Positions 22,556-30,467 of a stretch of 37,173 nt of DNA are shown piece after piece (the stretch's first letter is position 1; every line of letters begins with the position of its first letter). Source of the DNA: JAMLIN01 sp964476625 (GTDB taxonomy: Bacteria > Pseudomonadota > Gammaproteobacteria > Burkholderiales > Burkholderiaceae_E); assembly GCA_964476625.1 (NCBI GenBank), contig CAYZBJ010000036.1, forward strand, positions 1-37,173, written 5' to 3'. The position numbers and the translations under genes were made by a program. Under the pieces are notes generated by a model. That model ran no database searches, was not told the origin of the DNA, and saw only the letters and a program-made list of their open reading frames with translations.

Positions 22556-23697
22556 CAGCGAGCCTGCGCCGAACGTCGTTCGAGCCAGCGGCTGTAGCGC
22601 GACATGGCGTAGCAACCGATCCAGTACACGAGCATCGAGAACAACAGTGCCTCCACGAAGTATTTCTTCCATTCGACATCGGTCTCGACCGATTTCTTGA
22701 CCGCGTAGGCGAAGTCGAAGATCGCGATCACGACGACCAGTGAGGTGTCCTTGAACAGCGCGATGAAGCTGTTGACGATCGGCGGGATCGCGATCCGCAG
22801 CGCCTGCGGCAACACGACCAGGCCCATCATCCGCCAGTAGGGCAGGCCGAGCGCCTTCGCCGCTTCGTACTGGCCTTTCGGCACCGCCTGCAATCCCCCG
22901 CGGATCACTTCGGCGAGATAGGCGGCGACGAACACGATGATCGCGACCTGGGCGCGCAGGAGCTGGTCGACGGACAGGCCGGCGGGCATGAAGAGCGCGA
23001 ACATCACGCTCGCCATGAACAGCACCGTGATCAGCGGCACGCCTCGCACCACCTCGATCCAGGTGATCGACACCGCGCGCACCACCGGCAGGCCGGAGCG
23101 CCTGCCGAGCGCCAGCAACAGCGCAAGCGGGAACGCGAAGCCGATGCCGAAGATGGTCAGGATGAGCGTCACCGGCAGGCCGCCCCACTGGCTCGCCGGC
23201 ACCGGGGCGAGCCCGAGGCCGCCGCCCATCAGCCAGAACGCGAGCCCGCTGCCGACGACCCAGGTAGCCGGCAGCGCCGCGTTCCACATCCGCGGCCAGG
23301 CCGAGAGCGCGGGCAACGCGATGAGCACCACGATCGCGAGGCCGGGCCGCCATTGCTCGGCGAACGGATAGGTGGCGAACATCATCACCCGGAATTTCTC
23401 CCGGACCACCGCCCAGCAGGCGCCCTGGCCCCGGACCGCTTCGCAGGCCGCGGCCGGTTGCGCCCCCCAGACGGCGTCGAAGACGAGCCAGTCGAGCAAC
23501 CCGGGCAGCACGGCGGCGAGCGCCGCGACGAGCGCCAGCGTCAGCACCGTGTCGCGACGATTGGCGAAGAACGCCTTGCGGATCCGCGCCAGCGCGCCGG
23601 CGTGCGGCGGCCGGGCCGAGGGCGCCGGCCGCGGGGTCGGGGGCAAGGGCTCCGGTCGCGGCGCGTGGCCAGGGGCCGGGGACGAAGGCGAACTCAT
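22555..23697 (-). CDS. aapM: General L-amino-acid ABC transporter permease AapM
   Basis: 380 residues, far longer than the roughly 230 of ordinary polar amino-acid permeases but normal for AapM. The N-terminal 35 residues are Pro/Ala-rich and disordered; then a membrane helix, a periplasmic loop carrying CEAVRGQGACWAVVREKF (two Cys), and the permease core. The EAA loop is QYEAAKALGLPYWRMMGLVVLPQALRIAIPPIVNSFIALFKDTSL. Its ATG overlaps the aapQ stop in ATGA. It pairs with AapQ to form the channel. Confidence 0.9.
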   Translation of the reverse strand: MSSPSSPAPGHAPRPEPLPPTPRPAPSARPPHAGALARIRKAFFANRRDTVLTLALVAALAAVLPGLLDWLVFDAVWGAQPAAACEAVRGQGACWAVVREKFRVMMFATYPFAEQWRPGLAIVVLIALPALSAWPRMWNAALPATWVVGSGLAFWLMGGGLGLAPVPASQWGGLPVTLILTIFGIGFAFPLALLLALGRRSGLPVVRAVSITWIEVVRGVPLITVLFMASVMFALFMPAGLSVDQLLRAQVAIIVFVAAYLAEVIRGGLQAVPKGQYEAAKALGLPYWRMMGLVVLPQALRIAIPPIVNSFIALFKDTSLVVVIAIFDFAYAVKKSVETDVEWKKYFVEALLFSMLVYWIGCYAMSRYSRWLERRSAQAR

Positions 23698-24848
23698 CGT
23701 TCGACGAGGCGGGTGCGCGCCTCGAACAGGTTCATCGCGACCGCGATCGCGAGGCTGATGGTGAGGTACACCGCCATCACGATCACCATCGCCTCGATCG
23801 CCTGGCCGGTCTGGTTCATCGTGGTGTTGGCGACCGACACCAGGTCGGGATAGCCGATCGCGACCGCGAGCGAGGAGTTCTTCGTCAGGTTGAGATACTG
23901 GTTCGTCAGCGGCGGCACGATCACCCGCATGGCCTGCGGGATCACGACCAGGCGCAGCCGCTGGCCGGCGGACAGGCCGATCGCCCTGGCCGCGTCAACC
24001 TGGCCTCGATCGACCGACTGCAGCCCGGCGCGCACCACTTCGGCGATGAACGCCGCGGTATAGACGGACAGGCCGATCGCGAGCGCGGCGAACTCGGGCG
24101 ACATCGCAACGCCGCCGCGATGGTCGAAGCCACGCAGCACGGGGTACTCGATCGCCGACGGTGCGCCCGCCAGCCACCAGGCCAGCAGGGGCAGCGCCAC
24201 CACCAGTGCAGCGGCCACGACCAGGACCGGCGGCGCGGCGCCGGTATCGCGCCGCCGGCGCTCGGCGTGGCGACGCCAGGCCAGGGCGAGCAGGACCGCC
24301 GCGAACAGGGCGAGCGCGACGGCGAGCCAGCCCTCGTGCGCCTGCGGCCAGGCGAAGCGCAAGCCGCGCTGGCTCATCACCACCACCCCGCCCAGCGAGA
24401 GCGCCTGGCGCACCGGTGGCAGCCATTCGGTCAGGATGCCGTACCAGACGAAGAGTTGCAGCAGCAGCGGCACGTTGCGCACCGCCTCGACATAGGCGCC
24501 GGCCAGGCCGGCGAGCAGGCGGTTGCCGGCGAGCCGGGCGATGCCGATGGCCACACCGAGGATCGTCGCGACCACGATGCCGATCGCCGAGACGATGAGC
24601 GTGTTGGCAAGGCCCGTGGCGAGCGCGCGCGCATAGCTGTCGCCCGGCGCATAGGGCACCGGCGTCTGCGAGATGACGAAGCCCGCTTCCTGGCCGAGGA
24701 AGCCGAAGCCGACCCGGATGCCGCGCTCGGCGAGATTGTCGAGGGTGTTGCCGACGAGCCAGGCGAGCACCCAGGCGAGCGCCGCCAGCAGGGCGCCTTG
24801 CCAGATCCAGCCGCGCAGCCGCTCGCTGCGAAGGTTCACCCGCGGCAC
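23694..24848 (-). CDS. aapQ: General L-amino-acid ABC transporter permease AapQ
   Basis: 384 residues from GTG 24848, 43 bp after aapJ; the ribosome site is weak (GGGCGG further up), so coupling or another start is possible. N-terminal WIWQGALLAALAWVLAWLVGNTLDNLAERGIRVGFGFLGQEAGF and YARALATGLANTLIVSAIGIVVATILGV are typical of AapQ. EAA loop: VDAARAIGLSAGQRLRLVVIPQAMRVIVPPLTNQYLNLTKNSSL. The middle carries a roughly 100-residue insert with two extra hydrophobic segments, as in the family. Confidence 0.9.
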   Translation of the reverse strand: MPRVNLRSERLRGWIWQGALLAALAWVLAWLVGNTLDNLAERGIRVGFGFLGQEAGFVISQTPVPYAPGDSYARALATGLANTLIVSAIGIVVATILGVAIGIARLAGNRLLAGLAGAYVEAVRNVPLLLQLFVWYGILTEWLPPVRQALSLGGVVVMSQRGLRFAWPQAHEGWLAVALALFAAVLLALAWRRHAERRRRDTGAAPPVLVVAAALVVALPLLAWWLAGAPSAIEYPVLRGFDHRGGVAMSPEFAALAIGLSVYTAAFIAEVVRAGLQSVDRGQVDAARAIGLSAGQRLRLVVIPQAMRVIVPPLTNQYLNLTKNSSLAVAIGYPDLVSVANTTMNQTGQAIEAMVIVMAVYLTISLAIAVAMNLFEARTRLVER

Positions 24849-24891
24849 CGATGCGTGCCGGTGGCCGACGCCGCCGCGCTCGCCACCGCCC

Positions 24892-25905
24892 TCAGCGGAC
24901 GGGCGGCGCGTACATCAGGCCGCCGTCCTTCCAGAGCGCGTTCTGGCCGCGGGGAATCCCGAGCGGCCCGATATTGCGCTGGTACATCTCGCCATAGTTG
25001 CCCACCGCCTTGACGGCGCGCACCAGCCAGTCGCGGTCGAGCCCGAGGCCCTTGCCGATCTCGCCGGTGCCGCCGAGCAGCCGCTGCACCGAAGGCGACT
25101 TGCTGGCGCCGCGCTGCTGTTCGACATTGGCGCTGGTGATGCCGTACTCCTCGGCCTCGAGCAGGCCGAAGAGGGTCCAGCGCACGATCGTGAAGAACTC
25201 CCAGTCATCGCGCCGCACCGCCGGGCCGAGCGGCTCCTTGGAGATCGCCTCGGGCAGGATCACGTAGTCGTCGGGCTTGTCGGCGCCCTGGCGAACCGAG
25301 GCCAGCCCCGAGATGTCGGAGGTGAAGACATCGCAGCGGCCGGCGAAGAACGCCTGCAGGATCTGCGAGAGCTCGCCGATCACGACCGGCTTGAACTGCA
25401 TCGAATGGGCGCGGAACCAGTCGGCGAGGTTCAGCTCGGTGGTGGTGCCCGGCAATATGCAGACGGTCGCGCCGTCGAGTTCGCTCGCGCTCTCGACGCC
25501 GAGCGCCTTGGGCACCATGAAGCCCTGGCCGTCGTAGAAGATGGTCCCGGCGAAGATGAGTCCGAGGGCCGAATCGCGCGAGGCCGACCAGGTGGTGTTG
25601 TGCGACAGGATGTCGACCTCCCCCGCCTGCAGGGTGGTGAAGCGATTCTGGGTATTGGTCGGGCGGAACTCGACCTTGGCCGGGTCACCGAGGATGACGG
25701 CCGCGAGCGCGCGGCAGAAGTCGGCATCGATCCCGCTCCAGCGGCCCTGGCTGTCGGGCGCGGCGAAGCCCTGCAGACCGACGTTGACCGCGCAGCGCAA
25801 GCTGCCCCGCGCCTTGACGGCATCGAGGGTCGGGCCGGCATGCGCGGTCCCCGCGGCGGCAAGGGCCAGCACGAACCCGGCGAGCAGCGTGCGAATCATG
25901 GTCAT
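24892..25905 (-). CDS. aapJ: General L-amino-acid ABC transporter binding protein AapJ
   Basis: 337 residues from ATG 25905 (a second ATG at 25899 has a better-spaced AGGTG). Signal peptide MTMIRTLLAGFVLALAAAG... cleaved near THA, then TLDAVKARGSLRCAVNVGLQGFAAPDSQGRWSGIDADFCRALAA, the SBP_bac_3 start. Later VEFRPTNTQNRFTTLQAGEVDILSHNTTWSASRD is diagnostic of AapJ/BztA. Binds many L-amino acids in the periplasm and delivers them to AapQM. The reading frame stays open antisense far into the protease gene, but only this part has coding features. Confidence 0.92.
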   Translation of the reverse strand: MTMIRTLLAGFVLALAAAGTAHAGPTLDAVKARGSLRCAVNVGLQGFAAPDSQGRWSGIDADFCRALAAVILGDPAKVEFRPTNTQNRFTTLQAGEVDILSHNTTWSASRDSALGLIFAGTIFYDGQGFMVPKALGVESASELDGATVCILPGTTTELNLADWFRAHSMQFKPVVIGELSQILQAFFAGRCDVFTSDISGLASVRQGADKPDDYVILPEAISKEPLGPAVRRDDWEFFTIVRWTLFGLLEAEEYGITSANVEQQRGASKSPSVQRLLGGTGEIGKGLGLDRDWLVRAVKAVGNYGEMYQRNIGPLGIPRGQNALWKDGGLMYAPPVR

Positions 25906-25934
25906 GTCACCTGTCGGTATCCTTGTCGGCAAAG

Positions 25935-25984
25935 CCCGTGAATGAACCGGACGCATATGGAGGGTCCGTTCACGGGTCCCGTGA
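25935..25984. promoter_or_regulatory. Palindrome and third half-site upstream of aapJ
   Basis: TCACGGG-T-CCCGTGA (25970-25984) is a perfect 7-bp-arm inverted repeat, 65 bp before the aapJ start. A further CCCGTGA at 25935-25941 repeats the half-site 43 bp away (about four helical turns). Looks like an operator for a dimeric regulator of amino-acid uptake; the protein is not identifiable from the window. Confidence 0.5.
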
Positions 25985-26151
25985 TTTAGCCGCTTTCGAA
26001 CCGATTCCACAAGTCCGGCCACCAGCGCAGCTGCATGCTGCCGGCAGCCGGGGCCGGCACGACCCGACGCCCGGGGATCGCGCCGCGCCCGATCTCGCGA
26101 AACACCGTGCATGTCATCATTAGCCCATGCCCGAAACCTGACAGGAGCCCG

Positions 26152-28599
26152 ATGGCTGCCCTCTCTCCAGCACAGCTGGCGCACCGCGCCGATCCCGACA
26201 GCCTGCCCGGCCCCGAGGCGAACGAGTCCACCGCCAACACGCCCGGCGCCGCGGATGCAGCGGCATCCGGGCCCGTCCTGGTCGGCCACGACCGCGCGCG
26301 CCGGGCGATCGACCTTGCGCTCGCGATCGACGCCGACGGCTACAACCTTTTCGTCACCGGCCCGACCGGCAGCGGCAGGATCCGTTTCGTCGAAAGCGCC
26401 ATCAGGCAACGCGGCAAGCGCAGCGACCCGCTCGACTGGGTCTACGTCAACAACTTCGCCACGCCCGCCCGCCCGCTCGCGATCGGCCTGCCGCCCTGCC
26501 GGGGTGCGGTGCTGCGCGAAGACATGCGCCAGCTCGTCGAGGAACTCAAGGCGACCATCCCGGCGGCCTTCGAGGCCGAAGGCTATGCGAACGAAGTCGA
26601 GCGCATCCAGTCGGAGTTCGCCGAGCGCCATGCGAAGTCGCTCAGCGACCTCAACGAGGAAGCGCAGCGCGACGGCATCGGCCTGATCCAGACGCCGAAC
26701 GGCTTCACCCTCGCGCCGGTCCACGATGGCGAGGTACTCACGACCGAGGAATTCTCGAAGCTGCCCAAGGAGCGCCAGCAGGAGCTCCAGGAAAGGCTCG
26801 CCGCCCTCCAGGAAAAGCTGCAGAAGATCGTCCGCGGCGGCATCCGGATGCGCAAGGAGCAGATCGAACGGGTGCGCAAGCTCAATCGCGACACCACCGT
26901 CATGGCGGTGGGCAGCGCGATCGAGGACCTGCTCGGCCGCTATCGCGAGCTGCCGAAGGCGCATGAATGGCTCGAGTCGGTGCGCGACGACATCCTCGAC
27001 AATGCCGACGACTTCCTGCGCACCGAGCAGCCCGCCGGCGCGGCCCAGTCGCCACTGGCCGCGCCGCCCGACCTCGGCCGCTACGAAGTCAACCTGCTGC
27101 GTACCTGCGAGGACGATGGCGCCGCGACCCCGCTGGTGCGCACCCTGCATCCGACCCTGGCCAACCTGATCGGGCGCATCGAGCATCGCGCGATGTTCGG
27201 CACCCTGGTGAGCGATTTCCGCCTGATCCGTCCCGGCGACCTGCATCGGGCCAACGGCGGCTACCTGCTGCTCGACGCGCAGAAGCTGGTCGCCGAGCCC
27301 TTTGCATGGGCCGCCCTCAAGCGCGCGCTCGAGCGGCGCAGCATCCGCATCGAGTCGCCCGCCGAAGTGATCGGCGTGATATCGGCTTCGCAGGTCGAAC
27401 CCGAGCCGATCCCGCTCGACGTCAAGGTGGCGCTGTTCGGTGATCGCCACCTGTACTACCTGCTCGATGCCTACGACCCCGACTTCCGGCGCCTGTTCAA
27501 GGTCGTCGCCGACTTCGACGACGACCTGCCGCGCGACGACGCCCACCAGCGGGCGATCGCGACCTCCCTCGCGGAACAGGCCCGGCGACGCGGCCTGCTG
27601 CCGCTGTCGCGCCCGGCGCTGGCCCGCCTGATCGACGAAGGCGCACGCCAGGCCGAAGATGCGAGCCGGATCAGCGCCGAGCTGGGCCACCTCGGCGAGA
27701 TCGCGATCGAGGCCGATGCCTATGCGCGGGCCGCCGGTCGCGCGCAGGTCGACGGCGACGATGTCACGCGGGCGATCGCGAGCCGGCGCGACCGGGCAGC
27801 GCGCTCGGCCGACGCCTACCGGCGATCGATCATCGAAGGCACGCTGGCCATCGCAACCACCGGCGAGCGGGTCGGCCAGGTCAACGGACTCGCGGTCTAC
27901 GACCTCGGCGGGGAGTTCTTCGGCCATCCGAGCCGGATCACCGCCACCGCCGCGCTCGGCGAAGGCAGGCTGGTCGACATCCAGCGCGAGACCGACCTCG
28001 GCGGCTCGATCCACAGCAAGGGCATGCTGATCCTCGGCTCCTTCCTCAATGCCCGCTATTCGGCGCGCGACCTGATGGCGCTGTCGGCGAGCATCGTCTT
28101 CGAGCAGAGCTACGGCCCGGTCGATGGCGACAGCGCCACGATCGCCGAGACCTGCGCCCTGCTCTCGGCGATCGCCGACGTGCCGCTGCGCCAGTCCTTC
28201 GCGGTGACCGGTTCGATGAACCAGTTCGGCGACGTGCAGGCGATCGGCGGAGTCAACGAGAAGATCGAGGGCTTCTTCGAAGTCTGCCGCGATCGCGGCC
28301 TCGACGGCACCCAGGGCGTGATCATCCCGCAGGCGAATGCGCGGCACCTGATGCTCAACAACGAGGTCGTCGCCGCGGTCGCCGAGGGCAGGTTCTCGGT
28401 CCACGCGATATCGCATGTCGACGAAGCGATCGAACTGCTCTCGGGCATGCCGGCCGGCGAGCCGGTCGCGGGCATGGCCGACCGCCATTTCAATGCGCGG
28501 GTGGTGGCGCGGCTGCACGCCATGTCGGCGCTGCGCCGGGGCATGCGCCCCGGGATGCCGATCCGGCATCGCCACGGCCCGGGAGGCAAGCTTGACTGA
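26152..28599 (+). CDS. Lon-like ATP-dependent protease (AAA_32 / Lon protease domain)
   Basis: 815 residues. N-terminal AAA part: VLVGHDRARRAIDLALAI and a Walker A with Arg in place of Lys (GPTGSGRI, 70-77), a form I believe is usual in this subfamily. A central charged coiled coil (LPKERQQELQERLAALQEKLQKI), then Walker-B-like GGYLLLDAQKL. C-terminal Lon protease domain with catalytic Ser661 in VDGDSATIAET and Lys704 in GGVNEKIEGF, 43 residues apart as in E. coli Lon (679/722). Lacks the LonA substrate-binding N-domain. Start supported by AGGAG 4 nt upstream. First of four tightly packed genes. Probably degrades damaged or regulatory proteins; substrates unknown. Confidence 0.88.
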   Translation: MAALSPAQLAHRADPDSLPGPEANESTANTPGAADAAASGPVLVGHDRARRAIDLALAIDADGYNLFVTGPTGSGRIRFVESAIRQRGKRSDPLDWVYVNNFATPARPLAIGLPPCRGAVLREDMRQLVEELKATIPAAFEAEGYANEVERIQSEFAERHAKSLSDLNEEAQRDGIGLIQTPNGFTLAPVHDGEVLTTEEFSKLPKERQQELQERLAALQEKLQKIVRGGIRMRKEQIERVRKLNRDTTVMAVGSAIEDLLGRYRELPKAHEWLESVRDDILDNADDFLRTEQPAGAAQSPLAAPPDLGRYEVNLLRTCEDDGAATPLVRTLHPTLANLIGRIEHRAMFGTLVSDFRLIRPGDLHRANGGYLLLDAQKLVAEPFAWAALKRALERRSIRIESPAEVIGVISASQVEPEPIPLDVKVALFGDRHLYYLLDAYDPDFRRLFKVVADFDDDLPRDDAHQRAIATSLAEQARRRGLLPLSRPALARLIDEGARQAEDASRISAELGHLGEIAIEADAYARAAGRAQVDGDDVTRAIASRRDRAARSADAYRRSIIEGTLAIATTGERVGQVNGLAVYDLGGEFFGHPSRITATAALGEGRLVDIQRETDLGGSIHSKGMLILGSFLNARYSARDLMALSASIVFEQSYGPVDGDSATIAETCALLSAIADVPLRQSFAVTGSMNQFGDVQAIGGVNEKIEGFFEVCRDRGLDGTQGVIIPQANARHLMLNNEVVAAVAEGRFSVHAISHVDEAIELLSGMPAGEPVAGMADRHFNARVVARLHAMSALRRGMRPGMPIRHRHGPGGKLD

Positions 28600-29359
28600 G
28601 TCGCCCAGCGCCGGGGCGCCGGGTCGACGACGCATCCTCGTCGCGATCGATCCGGCGCGGGTGCGCGCCGCGCCGATCGCCGCGGCGGCGTTGCTGGCGC
28701 GCGAACTCGACATGGAGCTCACCGCGGTCGTCGTCGAGGAGCAGTCCTGGCTGCGCGTCGCCGCCCTGCCCTTCGCGCGCGAGCTGCGGCTCGCCTCGGG
28801 GCAGTGGCAGGCGTTCGAGACCAGCGGTGTCGAACGGCTGTTTCGCGAGCATGTGCGCCGCGTCGAAGCGATGCTCGCGCGCGTCTGCGCCGCGGGCGAA
28901 ACGCGCTTTTCGGTCAGCATCGAGCGCGGCACCTATCCGCGGCGGGCGATCGAATCGGCCAGCGCCACCGACTGGCTGGTGCTCGATCGCGGCGGCGCCA
29001 CCGACGCGGGCGCCGCCGGCTATCGCCGCATCGCCGCCGCCTTCGACGGCTCGCAGGCGGCCGGCCGAGCCCTGGCCGCCGCCGCCGCGATCGCGCGCGA
29101 TGGCCGCCGGCCGCTGCGGGTACTCCTGCTCGCGGACGATCCGGCGCGCTTGCCCGCCCTGCGCGAGCAGGCGCGGGCGCTGGTCGGCGAGGATCTCGCG
29201 CCCGAATTCGGCCGTGCATCCGACACCGAGCCCGCGACGATCCTCGCCCGGCTCGCCGACGGCGGCAAGGCCCTGCTGGTGATCGGCGCCGGACTCGCCG
29301 AGCCGGCCGCGCTGGCGCAGCCCGCGCTCGCCGGCTGCGCGGTCCTGCTGGCCCGCTAG
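28592..29359 (+). CDS. Universal stress protein-like two-domain protein
   Basis: 255 residues from TTG 28592, chosen because GGAGG lies 5 nt upstream and no ATG fits; it overlaps the protease stop by 8 nt. Two tandem Usp-like alpha/beta halves: RRRILVAIDPARVRAAPIAAAALLARELDMELTAVVVEE at the N-terminus and YRRIAAAFDGSQAAGRALAAAAAIARDGRRPLRVLLLAD from about residue 143. Conserved Usp ATP-binding GX2GX9GS is not clear, so nucleotide binding is uncertain. It is encoded 10 bp before the esterase gene. Function likely regulatory or stress-related (inference). Confidence 0.72.
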   Translation: MTESPSAGAPGRRRILVAIDPARVRAAPIAAAALLARELDMELTAVVVEEQSWLRVAALPFARELRLASGQWQAFETSGVERLFREHVRRVEAMLARVCAAGETRFSVSIERGTYPRRAIESASATDWLVLDRGGATDAGAAGYRRIAAAFDGSQAAGRALAAAAAIARDGRRPLRVLLLADDPARLPALREQARALVGEDLAPEFGRASDTEPATILARLADGGKALLVIGAGLAEPAALAQPALAGCAVLLAR

Positions 29360-29369
29360 GCCGCAAGCC

Positions 29370-30467
29370 ATGAAACAGACGCTGGCCCGTTTCGCACAGC
29401 GCTGCCGCAGCGCGATCCTGGGCTTGGGCGGCGGGCTCGCGCGCTGGTGGCGCAAGTGGCGTGGTCACGAGGAGCTTGCGCGCCCGGGACGGACCTTGCG
29501 CCTGGCCGCCTCGGCGGTCGGCGGCCGCTTGCGCGGCTGGCCGGTGCTGCCGCCGCGACGAGCCTTCGAGCTCTACCTGCCGGCCGGCCCGGCGACCCGG
29601 GCCGCCCTCCCCTTGCTGGTCTGGATCCACGGCTGCCGGCAGGACGCCGCCGGCTTCGCGGCCGGCACCCGGATCCGCGAGCATGCCGACACCCGCGGCA
29701 TCGCGGTGCTGATGCCCGACCAGACCCGCCTGGCCAACCCGCTGCGATGCTGGAACTGGTTCGACCCGGCGACCGCCGACGGCCGCGGCGAAGCCGCGAT
29801 CATCCTCGCCCAGGTCGAGCAAGCCTGCGCATTGCAGGCGATCGACCCGCGCCGGGTCTGGATCGGCGGCCTCTCGTCCGGCGCGGCGCTGGCCGCCGCG
29901 GTCGCGATCCACGCGCCACGGCGTTTTGCCGCGCTCGCCTGCCATTCCGGGGTCGCCGCCGGCGCCGCGCGCGATGTCCGCGAAGCGCGCCAGGCGATGG
30001 CCGAGGGCCCCCGCCGCGATGTCGCCGCGATCGGCGCGGCCGCCCGCGCCGGGGCGGGCTCCGCAGGCGCCGTCCACCTGCCGGTGCTGGTCGTGCAGGG
30101 CATGGACGATGCCACCGTCGCGCCGGCCAATGCCGACGCCCTGGTCGCCCAGGCCATCGCATTCAATGGCGGGCCCGCCACGGGAACCACGCCGCCCGCG
30201 CCCGACACCGAGCGTCGCCATGCCGACGGCTCGCGCAGCGTCGAAGAGGCGGACTGGCTCGTCGACGGTCGGCTCGCGGCTCGCCGCCTGCGCATCGGCG
30301 GCCTCGGCCACGCCTGGAGCGGTGGCGACCCGGCCTACGATTACTTCGACGCCGCGCGGCCGGACGCAACCGCGCTGATCCTCGACTTCTTCGCCGACCA
30401 GGGCAGGCGCCCGGCGGGCAAGCAGGCATCGGCCATCATCCCGGAAGGAGCGGGCCATGGAGACTGA
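29370..30467 (+). CDS. PHB depolymerase family esterase
   Basis: 365 residues, alpha/beta hydrolase. Oxyanion-side LPLLVWIHGCRQDAAGFAAGTRI, nucleophile elbow GGLSSGAALAAA with Ser169, acid region VVQGMDDATV and His in GLGHAWSGGD, all in order for the esterase_phb (TIGR01840-type) family. The N-terminus (MKQTLARFAQRCRSAILGLGG) is basic and amphipathic with no clear cleavage site, so it is probably cytoplasmic or membrane-associated. It could hydrolyse short-chain hydroxyalkanoate or other esters. Its end overlaps the decarboxylase start by 11 nt. Confidence 0.84.
   Translation: MKQTLARFAQRCRSAILGLGGGLARWWRKWRGHEELARPGRTLRLAASAVGGRLRGWPVLPPRRAFELYLPAGPATRAALPLLVWIHGCRQDAAGFAAGTRIREHADTRGIAVLMPDQTRLANPLRCWNWFDPATADGRGEAAIILAQVEQACALQAIDPRRVWIGGLSSGAALAAAVAIHAPRRFAALACHSGVAAGAARDVREARQAMAEGPRRDVAAIGAAARAGAGSAGAVHLPVLVVQGMDDATVAPANADALVAQAIAFNGGPATGTTPPAPDTERRHADGSRSVEEADWLVDGRLAARRLRIGGLGHAWSGGDPAYDYFDAARPDATALILDFFADQGRRPAGKQASAIIPEGAGHGD

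Noticed and set aside
24892..28932. 1346-codon open frame on the minus strand, running from aapJ antisense through the whole protease gene
   Set aside because: Only the last 337 codons (aapJ) show signal peptide and family motifs. The rest mirrors the protease codons, whose third-position G/C keeps the opposite frame free of stops. No ribosome site or domain.
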